From: Acanthaster planci | Lineage: Eukaryota > Echinodermata > Asteroidea > Valvatida > Acanthasteridae | Direction: 5' to 3' | DNA length: 58,166 nucleotides | Assembly (NCBI RefSeq): GCF_001949145.1 | Contig: NW_019091368.1 | Location: forward strand, 2,409,226 to 2,467,391 | Shown here: in pieces, positions 37,647 through 48,800 of the stretch | Position numbering within the stretch: position 1 is the stretch's first letter | Layout: each line of letters starts with the position of its first letter | Notes under the pieces: model-generated | Told to the model about the DNA's origin: nothing | Databases searched by the model: none | What the model saw: only the letters and a program-made list of their open reading frames with translations | Translations under genes and position numbers: made by a program

Positions 37647-39126
37647 TTAAAAAACGAAAGCAGCGGGATGCTATATTCTCCACCATGCCTGGAAAGTTTA
37701 TTTGCCCATTTTTCTGTAGTTGGACAGCTAACGTACTATCCTAACAATCCAGTCCATATAAGACAGCATACACTCTTTGCTTAAGCCTTTCAGTGACACT
37801 TAAGGGAGTGTCTACCCTTTCTCTTCACAAGTCTGAGAGACCAATGTGAAAATAAAATTGCTTTAAAGTCAGTGCACCGGTCATTTGGGACGCTCCATCA
37901 GCAATTGTATTGCGGCGATCACCGTTTAAAACAACAGAGCGAAACACTATCTCGAGATATTGTTGAGCCACAAAAACATTAAAGAACCACGCACACAACA
38001 CAGAAATCTAATAATAACAAAGGATTATATTAAACCTAAGAGCAAACAAAACCTTATGCTGTTTATGCTTGCTGGTTAAATGATATAAAGCAGAACAAAT
38101 GTGCTCCTGTACTAGCATGTCAAAATGTTGATCCTAAAACAGTAAAGGGAAGGATAATTTATAGCCTGACACGGGTATGGCCAAAAAAAGGAGAAGTACA
38201 TTCCCACGAGAATGCTAGAATGAAAGAGATGCATGTTGGAAAAGGTTGAATAACTCCTGGCGCAAGTAATGCGAAGCGACTGTGTGCGGGACAGGGGAAA
38301 ACACGTTCCTGCCAACCACTAACAAACACTGATGAATCAATCGCAAGAGTGCCTCACAGGCCCAGCCCCCCCTGTGCGAACACCAACCCCCCCCCTCCCA
38401 TCAAACTCCCAATTCAATCTTTGACTCAATTGCTGAAACTGCCGGTCGAGATTCCGCTTTCCCCCTCTTTGCACCTGCAACCTGGGTTTCTCTCCGAATG
38501 GGGGGGAGGGGGAGAGAAAGCAAATTAACTTGAGGAAAACGTGCCTCTTGTCTCCTTTTTTACCCTCGTTTCAATTTTAGTCAGGCAGAAATTTTTTTTT
38601 TTTGAAGGCTGAGGTAGAATTGCTTGTTCCCTCTTTTCTTTTTAAAAAATCTATTCAGTTGGCTGTCTGCCGTTCCGTGAGCCGCAGGGTATGAAAGATC
38701 GCGACTACAATAACTACTTGGCAAAATAAGGTTCCCCGAGTCTCAAGTCGAGGAAATTAAGGGAAAAAATTTTACGGCAGTGTTTTTGTCAGTGGAAGTA
38801 AAGTGACGATGCACTAATGACGAGCAATCAGAAGTTTCACTGAAGAGAAAGGGAATGCTGAAGGATCGTGCGGCCACGATGACAAATTAATCCGCATTGA
38901 TGAATGCCTGCGCAACCTGCTCATGACACATGCACATGAATGTGCACATTGATCTGGAGTCATAAAACCCAGAGGAATGGAGGACTTACAGACGGGTGTT
39001 GACAGAAGTTTACATCACAGTCATGAATTCTGACATGTCTACAGTTACTGTCTAGGCACTACTGTGTGTATATCGGTTTGCAGTTTGTTTGGGGGCGCAC
39101 AAAGTAAATAAACAGCTTTCGCATAC

Positions 39127-39180
39127 CTTGAAACATCTCTAGTCCATCCATGGGATTTTTGACAAAGACAAAAGTGCGGA
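39127..39180 (-). other. Candidate 54-nt exon in phase 1, minus strand
   Basis: A good acceptor (CATGCACACCCCTTCCAG|) and donor (CAAG|GTATGC) bound 54 bases. Only one frame gives a protein-like peptide, RTFVFVKNPMDGLEMFQ, and it needs phase 1 at both ends. The exons on either side are phase 0, so it cannot simply be inserted between them. In phase 0 it would run into a TAG after 13 codons, acting as a poison exon. It may belong to an unseen pair of exons, to another transcript, or be chance. Confidence 0.3.
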
Positions 39181-40493
39181 CTGGAAGGGGTGTGCATGTA
39201 CCTGATGCAGCTCTCCCATCCCCTCACCCCTCCAATAGGCACTTAAAAATGTGCCCTCTGCTTCCTCTACTAATCACTGAGATGACTAAGACTGTTAATG
39301 TGACTACCCTAACTCGTCAATTAACTGTGTGACTAATTAACAGAATGCTTTAGGTGACCTGCATGATGCTTCTGGTACTTGAAGCTAAAAAAAAAAAGAA
39401 AGAAAGAAAGAGGAGAAACAGGGGGGGGGTGAGATTGAAGTAAATGAAGCAAACGGCTGCAATAACTCTGGCTGGCTGCACACCGCCGGCTCTTTCACCG
39501 GAGTCGTCTGCATCAACGAAGTCATCCCCTGCCGATTTGTCACACAGCTTGGCCCTTTGCAGTTACGGGCAGGAGAGGATAAAGAAAATTATATATAAAA
39601 AAAAAAAAATCTCATCCACATAGAAAACTGGGAGGAAGGATGCCCAGGGAAGGAACTGTTTTGAATCCTGCCGGCCATATCTGCCCTGTTCATGATGAAG
39701 CGCACATGAGGAGCACCAGTTGTTCCTCGTAGAACATGCCGGAAACCCTTCAGGAAATAGGGAGTTTGCTGGTAACCAACTACTCTGCCTGGCTTATAAG
39801 TAACGGTAGAATGGTACGCATATATATGTGCATGGCATGCTCCGAAAGAGAACATATTCCCCCCTCCCAGTTGATAGGACAACAGCTACATGTGCATCAG
39901 CCTCTCCCAAACTCGGAACAATCTCTAATTTTATAGCCCTACGTTACAACACTGAATGTTACAGGCGCTCAACAATACCCTCATTAACTAAAATTTTGTA
40001 GTTTATTTTTTTGTCCAAAATTTTTATTGATTTTTTATTATTTTTAGTGTTTTAAATGAAATGCGAGATTTTAGTAAATTTGGATGGTTTTGGACCACCA
40101 TTTTATTCAAGTATTTGATGTTAATAAACAAAATATTTGCATCTTGTGCTACCGTTAAATAGAGGCAGACCCTTCAGATTCAAAACAAATGATTATCCAA
40201 AGTTGAAATTTAAAAAATCATGCTCATCCAACAACACAAGAGCACCAATAAAGTGTGCACTTGTCGTCGGTCGGAATTGGGAAAGAGAAATTTTCCCAGT
40301 CTATCTAACAACAGGTAACAAGTATTGAAAAAATCATCAAGTAAACACTGTTGCGTTGAAAATCGAGCAAACTCTCTCAGGTACACAAGATGAATCCTTA
40401 GCCGTTTACAGCCACGGCGAATTGTGATGTGGGATGCTGATTCTCATCCAGGGGGTATGCAGCTGAGATTGAAGTGTGGTGGACCCCGGTGAC

Positions 40494-40517
40494 GAGGGTG
40501 GCAAAACAGCCACCCTC
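40494..40517. other. Perfect 9-bp hairpin
   Basis: GAGGGTGGC (40494-40502) and GCCACCCTC (40509-40517) are perfect reverse complements around the loop AAAACA. It stands alone in intronic DNA, without a T run on either strand. Confidence 0.5.
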
Positions 40518-41542
40518 CTCCCCTTAGAAAACATCTGTGTCACCCACAACCATCATCTCTGACGTTGGCTTCAGGTTTCGGTTTCAAGAATGTAGTACCC
40601 CGAGACTGGACCACTCCGAATCAAAGAAGTTTTAGCGTCTGATTCAGAAGCGCACATGTCCAGGGACCACCAATTATTGGCATTACACAAGGCTAGAGTT
40701 TAGAGCATTATCATTTGATCCCAACAGTTCATGTCTGCAAATTCCAGAGACGATACGGAAACCCAAAGACACAGAGAGAAAGCCATGACTTGGAAAATAA
40801 TAGTCTCAGACTTGTTACCAGTTAGCGGCGAGGAGTCAATGTCAGGGCCAGGATGCACTGACACCCTCTCTCTCCCAAGGGACCTACATGTACACCTCAC
40901 CAGCTCGGACCTGGGTCCACATGTTTTGACTCGTACCACACACTGCCGACGACGACAGATATATCCAAAGCCCCAGCAATTCAGGATGAGCACGCCCAAA
41001 CATGAATGCTCCTTGTTGAAACATGCACTGGGAGACCCATCAGGAGGTAACTGGATTACAGACCAAGCCAGAGCCGTATTTTGATAAGTGCTTGTGCCCC
41101 GATAAAATGATAAGCTGTGAGTGGCTGACAACTCGGTCGGAGAAGGGATAGAAAAAAAAAGAGAGAGGAAGAAATGGGGCAAGCGTCTTTGCTTTCGCGC
41201 TCCCGTAAGAACCTCAATTAAATTCAATACTCACTTCCAGTTCACAAATAGATGCTTCACGATACAGATTTTAATCGAATAAAGATCCACAGAATGTGGT
41301 GGCATTGCAGGGTAATAAAAGCACCTTAATCTTATTTTGGGGGGCTCTCGGACAAGAACGTTGACAAAACATGGGGCATTTCCCCCACATCTGCAAGAAC
41401 TTCACTGAGGAATTAGGGAGGGGCAACGAATGGTTCAAATGCCATGTTTATTTTCACAGCAAACACACTTCTTATTCAACTTTTCTGTATCACAATTCAG
41501 ACAAAATGGCATGAAACCATGCATACAGGTACCTCTGCTAAA

Positions 41543-41630
41543 TACATGTACATGTACAGTTCACACACTGGTACATGTGCATTGTAAATGCATGAGCTGC
41601 TAAGCCTAATGGTATATGTACATGTACATA
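41543..41630. repeat. Cluster of TACATG palindromes
   Basis: Two long palindromes of the type common throughout this window lie within 90 bases: TACATGTACATGTACA (41543-41558) and the perfectly self-complementary TATGTACATGTACATA (41615-41630). A further GTACATGTGC stands between them. Confidence 0.7.
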
Positions 41631-41828
41631 TCATGATGTACATGATGCATTCCTGTCACACGATAGGAAATCAATAAGCAAACCAAGTTTCCTTCACAGA
41701 TGCAAATCACTGGGCACTACTTGTCACGTTAGAGGCGAGTAAGTAATGTGGAACTTTTCCTATCAAATAAATGGTTCCAGAAAATAGCAAGAAGTTTGCC
41801 GAGTAGGGTATAGGCCTACACGTGCGTG

Positions 41829-42056
41829 TTAAGCAGCCCGATGAAACTCAGCTTCCGGTGTGACATCAACGTTGCTAGCCATCAGATCACCATGGCAACT
41901 TGGGAATATTTTATTTAAGAGTTTCAGGGCTGATACTGCATGTACATCTAGTGTCTGTGCAGTAAGTTCAGTAGCGACTAGGCTGTTCTCAGTGGGCACC
42001 AGTCTTTCCAGGTTGCTCTTTAATGTGTTATACGAAATGTGGTTTCGGTACACCAA
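41829..42056 (-). other. Helical-looking open frame of 75 codons, minus strand
   Basis: The translation contains SNLERLVPTENSLVATEL and HAVSALKLLNKIFPSCHGD and ends FHRAA followed by TAA. Spacing of leucines and charged residues is protein-like. However, no strong acceptor precedes it, and the opposite strand is also open over 80 codons (41860-42102). It could be a decayed coding fragment or chance. Confidence 0.2.
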
Positions 42057-44790
42057 TATGACTCACGCAAAGGAACCGGTAAGTTATGTTAATGCTTCAT
42101 GAATTATGCATTGAAAACTTCCCAGATCCAGAGATCACAGAAGCAAAAAACAACCCAGTCATCAATTCACGGTCAAGATCACGGGTCTGAACATGAAAAA
42201 ATTGAACGACTCGAATACATACATGTGCTGAATGGTACATGTAAAAGCCCCTGTACAGTCCAATTCCATTAAAGCCTGCAGACGGGCAAAATCACACCTT
42301 ACATCTCCATTCATCAGCCTCTGAAGACTGCTCTTTTGACCAATTTAGTCCACCTTAAAGCAAGCACTTTTCAACCATGTCATTAAGAGCGTGTTGGCGG
42401 TGGGTGTCACGACCTTTTGCTGATGACGAAGTATGACAATTTATCAATCTGATGACATGGAATGGCATGAGATGAAACAGTGAATAGCATAAAAGCTTCT
42501 GGTGCGATGCAGCAAAGAACAAAGGGTGAAAAGATGCAAGTTCACAAATCTTGAAGTATACTGAATCTTTGCAGTGGATTGGTTGTGCTGGGGTTACGGC
42601 CGTAAGATAGGCGCATGCACCGTCCCATGTGACACAGAGCCAATGCATCTGCATGACACAAACGTGTCTCTCAACTAGCACACACACACACCACAGCGCC
42701 TCCCATGGTCAACATCCATTCAAGAAATGAGTCCCATGTGCATCTTCACCAAACTGCTCCATTCTGCTAGCGCTACTTGGCATAAAGCACAGAAGATGCC
42801 ATGTATCAGCATCATACACGTGTACACAGTTCTACCCAGCCTGGGGTTGTGGGATCGACAATGCTTAAAACATTAAAACAAAGTATCAGGTCTACTTTAT
42901 AATGCTATGTGCAGATATATATTTTGGACCTCGGCGACGACAATGAAAATAGGAGGAGGGGGATAACGGTGTGGGTGAATAAGGCCATAATTTTCATGCT
43001 TGTCTGGAAGGAATTCTTGACGGTACTAAAAAAAAGTCTGCACATATACATTGTAGGCCTACATGGACCTCACGGCAATGAATGTTTATGTCTCTGAAAG
43101 TGCAATTCACACACGCATACGAATGTGATGATAACCACATGGAAACAACCATGCACTTATGTGCACGGCGGACAGTCCATAAGTCATTTGACACCCAGGC
43201 ACTGGTAGATTATATGGACGCACCCAGGAGACTATGGTTCATTAATACTGCTATAACTTACAAATCACAAAATATGGAGAGCCTGACGTTTCAATCCGAG
43301 CAGAATCTTTCTCAAAGGCAAAATGACAAGCAGACAGGGACAAACAAGCAAAGAGGGAATCAAGCAGACATGGACGAATGCAGGAGGAGAAATTGCTAGG
43401 ACTTCTTAGAACTACTGGCTGCATAATGTATGTCCATTTTCCCTTTGGGTGTAAAATACGTGAAATGAGAGATACGTACCAGTACGTGTGTAGATACATG
43501 AACATGAAAGTCATTTCGAGATGGCTTTTTTGACAAGCTGACTTTGGCAAATAGCAAAATCCTATAAACTGTATCGACAAATATTAGTCTAAACTGATGG
43601 GATTAAGTGACACTGGGATAGCAACCTGTACTTTTTTCTGTCGTTCCCTTTTGACAAAAGGGCCCACGAAAGGAAAGAAAATATAGGTGAACTGAAGAAA
43701 CCGCTAAAAGTGTATTCAATTAAGGGGCAGGCAGGGAATCTGTGATTCAGATTAGACAATCACCACATACTCGATAAACAACTTCTATTTGATATGTCCG
43801 ACGTGTTGTTTCGGTGAGACTGGGGTTGACATTTAGCATGCGTACGTGCTCCGAACGCAAGGCACAAAATGTTTGAATGCGTTTAATTTGCCCGTTTTTC
43901 ATGTTCTGAGACCATGTGGGGATCAGAAAAGATCCTTTTAAGGAATAATCTTTATTATAAAATGAAAGTTGAGTGGCATATACATGTACGTACTCTCCCT
44001 GAGGAAATTCTGCTGGCTACATATGTTGGTTCTCCAGCTTTGACAAGAGAATTTTTTGTTGTTGTTAACTTTAATATTCTGGCTGCCGGAGTTGGTGATA
44101 CTTGATCACTCTGCTGTGCCTGGAGATCTGGTTTCATTGCAAATTGATAAACCTTAAACACAATCCAACATTTGACATTTGGAACTGGCAAGATTATCAT
44201 TCAGATCATCAGTTTTTCTCATCATATTTGCCGTTTTACAGCCCAAGAACCAGGGCCAGAAATACTGGGCGTGACACTGGCCTGTATACTGTTCCTCAGA
44301 GAATCAACATTGCAACTAAAAACCTAAACCTCAGGATGGGGGGGGGACATAAAAAACAGCTACATGTACGTCTCCAACAAGACCCTGGCAACAAGTACAA
44401 CCCGAGTTGCTGCAGCGTTCCCTGATTGTGTTTAAATCAAATGCACATTCGGTACGTCACCTCCACCCAGGCACACGTGTCCACCATATGGCAAGCTTTT
44501 GAAAATCGTTAATTCAGCAGACCAGGGCCACCGGCGTGTGCATATCTGCAAAAATGCAATGGAAAGTACCCGAGCGGGAGCAAGAATCCGTTCTGCCGTC
44601 CTGGGCAAAAATATGGTTGGAATTAGAATACATTTTGATGACTTTAGCAAAAGATCAATGGGATGAACAGGGGCAGGCAGGGGGCAAAAAAAAACCGAGG
44701 GAGAGAGACTGAAAGAAAGAATTTTTAAAAAGGTAGGCAGCCGATGCTGCAAGACAGCCAACAGACAAGAGGAAACTTAATATTCCGAGG

Positions 44791-44970
44791 TGGTTGCCAC
44801 GGTGATAATGACGTCAAACTGGGTGGCCGGCTCCCATGAGTCATGGGCTCATCAAACGCAGCAGCGTGTTTCTGTCTCATTAGGTTCTGGGCAATATGCA
44901 TTATTCATTTTTCAATTAGGCTTGATTAGAACCACCATAAGACAATTTTCCCCTCTTTTCTTAGCTTTTT
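44791..44970. promoter_or_regulatory. Putative intronic regulatory block with CRE and POU/homeodomain-like sites
   Basis: In 180 bases stand TGACGTCA (44809-44816, a cAMP-response-type palindrome), ATGAGTCAT (AP-1 type, about 44836), ATGCATTATTCAT (44896-44908), CAATTAGG (about 44913) and TTGATTAGA (about 44922). The packing of distinct full-length sites is unusual for this AT-rich intron. Its function as an enhancer is inferred. Confidence 0.35.
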
Positions 44971-45461
44971 AACATGGCTTGTATCGATTTATAACAAACT
45001 CTATTATTCGAGACAGAAATAAACCAAAAACTGACCTGGGAAAGTTCCAAAAAGATTAGGTGATCAATTGTCATTTTGTTGTGCGGTAACCTGGATGTGT
45101 CATATTGCACCACACTTGTACTTTCACCATTTTATGATCCCATATGGAAACACAACATGGAGTAAATGTACCATGGAGCAAAATACCGATAATGTGTGTA
45201 CACACTAACACAGATGTACACCCTAAGTACATGTACATGTGTACATGCCATGCATGCTCCTTGGTGTGTACTTTTGTAAGCCCGACTGGAGTTTTCCACT
45301 GGAAAATTCAAAGTCTCTGAAGTTAATTGCATGAAAGATATTCCTGATTCCCTTGATGACAACAGTATCTCTGAAAGAACATATGTGACATGGTTTACCT
45401 TATGCGTATACATGTACAAATATGTTCAGCTGTACGTCTACGGCAAAATTTAGAGGTAGAA

Positions 45462-45825
45462 TGCCGCGGCCTTGTAGCTAAGAGCATCAGATTCGTAGCT
45501 GGTGGGTAAAGTCGCAGGTTGCGGGTCCGAATCCAGCCCGGGGGGGTCATGGTGCGTGTGCCCTTGGGCAGGGCACTCCATCACTCATGGCTTCTCTCCA
45601 CCCAGGAGTAATTGGGTGCCCTGTGTGGGCAGAGACGGTTATTGTGGTTGATTTAGCTGCTTTGTGCCGAAATGGCAGCATCGAGCTATATACTCCCCAG
45701 GGAGCTGAGATGGTATTTGGAATGTTTCATGGGCCCAATGAGCAGGGGTAATAATAATGGAAAGCGGTTTGATCTAAGTTAATTAAAGGTACTATATAAA
45801 AACTGTTATTATTATCATTATTATG
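45462..45825 (+). mobile_element. tRNA-derived SINE
   Basis: The head has a good A box (TAGCTAAGAGC, 45475-45485) and B box (GGTCCGAATCC, 45524-45534). The body contains tgcccttgggcagggcactcc, a motif shared by many invertebrate and fish SINEs. The 3' end reads AAAGCGGTTTGA…AAAGGTACTATATAAAA and then a (TTA)n-like tail. Order and spacing are those of a full-length element of about 360 bp in plus orientation, opposite to the host gene. No clear target-site duplication was recognised. Pol III transcription is possible from the boxes but not shown. Confidence 0.8.
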
Positions 45826-48800
45826 ATTTATAAATCTTAATATTTTGACTCCTTGCACAAGAGAGTCCTTAAACCTTTTATGCAAAGTGATGTATATCAT
45901 GTGGATGAGAGACAAAAACAAAAAAAAAAAAAGGTCTGGTCACTGTGTGAATTCAAAGAGACCTTTGGAACTGTCTGCATAACCATGTGCACATTTATAC
46001 CAGAATGCTGCTAACCAAATCAACAGCTTGCTCAGTGCCCTTACAAAAATGCACATATTTTAGAGGCATCAGTGTGAGATGAGGTGCACCGAAACCATGC
46101 AATACACTAACGTGAACCAACTTTATTCTGTCTGCTGAAAGGCATGCGTCCATCAGAAACCATCTCTGAGACCATCTTTTCAATAAAATAGCAAATATTT
46201 AGGCCTGGTACCTCTAATCGAAGGAGAAAACATACAAAATAGAACCGTTCTGGATGCTAACAGAGAAGATTGCTAGAATGACAGCAGAATTTTGGCATCA
46301 TTCGTCATTATGGCAGCCCAATCAAGCCCACTATGACAATCCCAATGGATCTCTCACTATTCAGGATCAATTGTACTCGATTCAACTGTTAACATATATC
46401 CTTTGGAAAAAAAAAAAATCAGAGAGACAGATACAGGGAAAACACTGTGAAGAGGATAAGCCCTGCATTATTCATGCACTGGCGACAAGCAACAAGTATT
46501 TGCCCGTCGGTTTCTATGGAAACTGAACGGTAAAGGAGTATATGAAGTGTAGCTAAAAACATCCATGTACAGTCACCAACAATATGGCTTAAGAATTATA
46601 GCTGACTGCACACCAAACAGATGCTATCCAAATGTATCTTGTCGATGGGAGAAAACACATACTTGGGTAGCACAACAGCACCATCAAAATAACACTTATG
46701 GAGGATGGTTCTACGGCATGGGAATTGCCAGAATTTTTTTTCCAGGAACGAGGGATGAGAGAGCCCACTATTTTCCAAAGGGGAATTTCCAGGAGGAGGG
46801 GAAAACCTTTATCACCTAAGAGGTTTCTCGTTTGTTTGCTTCATTCGTTTGCTTTCCCCCTTATTTCATTTTTCATTCTTTTTTTGGGGGGGGGATACCC
46901 CTTGCCCTCCCCGTGATGCCCATGTTCTACTGGGATAAAACTGTTGCTGCTTTTGTTAAAGAGGAAATGTACAGTATGTGTAGATGCAAAACATGCCAAA
47001 TCTGTGAATTCATTCACTGCTCCTTTGGTACTACACGTACTTGTCTTGAACGGTAAATGTGATGGAAGAATACATGAGGTGCGTGTAAGCATGACTTTTC
47101 CCTGCCTCTGTTGGGGACAGCTTCCCCACACAAGAAAAAACGTTCACAAGATCAAAATTTTGTCCAGAATGGAGAGAGAGAGAGAAACGAAATTTTTTTT
47201 GCGTTCCCCGAGATGGTGGGCGAGAAATAGAATAATACCCTGGCGTACCCGTAGCTGCACGGCACCCTAGGAAAATTAAAGCTACGGCGCAGAGGAGGGG
47301 ACAAGTGATAATCCCACCTTAGCATTGGCTACAGTCCCTGGTCAAACGTTCCCATCAAAGTGAAAATGCTCCTTCCTTCTGCCGGACACCTTGAGGTCTA
47401 AGGCACATGCTATAATATGATTTTTTTTTGGGGGGGGGACAACTTGAGTATTTGTAAACTGACCTCACAGGGGGATTATCTGTGTCTTTTTCAGTGGGAT
47501 GTGTACATCTGTGACCCATAAAAGATTTGGGGTGGGCAGATGGAGTTTAGCAACAGAAAATAAATCACTCAAGTTCTAAAACAAAACAAATGAAACCGCA
47601 GCTATTCCATCCCCACCAAAAATGCCCGCAAAAATACAGGTGTAAAGATCAGTTTTTCTTCCCTCACTGTCAAGAAACCAAACCAAACTGGAAGCATCTT
47701 GGGAAATCACAGAGTGAAAGGGGATTAAAATATGTCCGGTCCATTTGGACTAATTGAATCAATTGGGGGTAGGAATCGATGGCAGGGACACGGCCCATCA
47801 AGCAGGCAGAGGACTGAAAGGTCAACAAATGTTACAGGGAAACACCAGTTCATTGCTCACGTTTTTCCCTTTGCATGTTCTATCTTTAAGACTTAAACAA
47901 ATAAACAAAGACAGTTTAACTAATACCGGAGTAATCAATGGGGCATAATACAAAATTTAAGATCCGCGTACTGGTGCATGTAGGCATGCAAATCTGTAAC
48001 AACGGCCCACATCTTTTCAAACCTTCCATGCACAAAACCTGGTAAAAATAATGTGGGGCAAACACAAAGAACGGTCAACTTTTGAAAGGGTCTGAAACAA
48101 TGCTTTAGCCTTTTGGCAATCTCAAAACAGAATGCTTACTCTATTTTAATTTCTATTTATTAAACTTCCATGTGAAAATAAGCATAGTCAAAAAGGAAAC
48201 AACGAAACAATCAAGAAAAAAAACCCATGAACTTGTTGGCCAAATGTGAATCATTTTAGAACTCCTCCTCTTTCGACTCTCAAATTCAGGTTGAAAACTA
48301 TTCACTTACTGTAAATACTAAAGAAAGAGGGCTACAGCAGTTTTTTAAAAACCCCAAATTTCAAAAATCAATTGGGCCTGACACTCGGAGGTAAGATTGG
48401 AAGAAAATGAAATATCCGTGAAATAATCATCAAAGGGTTTGATCATGGCCCCACAAAAGACTGACGAAAGGTGTCCACCAGTGGCATATCCGGCTTTTTA
48501 TGTCAGGAGGGGAGGGCCTGCTTAAAGACATCCCTTAATATACATGTACCTATTTCTTGTGTTTGATATCAAATGTTTAACACACCATAAAGGTAAACTC
48601 AGGATTTGCCAGATGTTAAAACAGATTGCTTGAAAAATCCTGAAATCAGGAAAATCATGACAAAAATCATGAAAACGGGAAAAATCCTGACCATTGAGAG
48701 AAAATGTTCAGATAAAACTGTATTCATGATACACATATCACGTAATAAGTTAAACCAAGCTTTGTTTTTAATTGAAAGGAGCTGACTGCCACTCAACAAG

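Noticed and set aside
40700-41227. 175-codon open frame on the minus strand
   Set aside because: It is one of the longest frames, but the peptide lacks domain character, the opposite strand is also open, and no coherent splice sites were found.
45475-45545. Functional tRNA gene at the SINE head
   Set aside because: A and B boxes are good but no complete cloverleaf with acceptor stem could be drawn, and a SINE body and tail follow.
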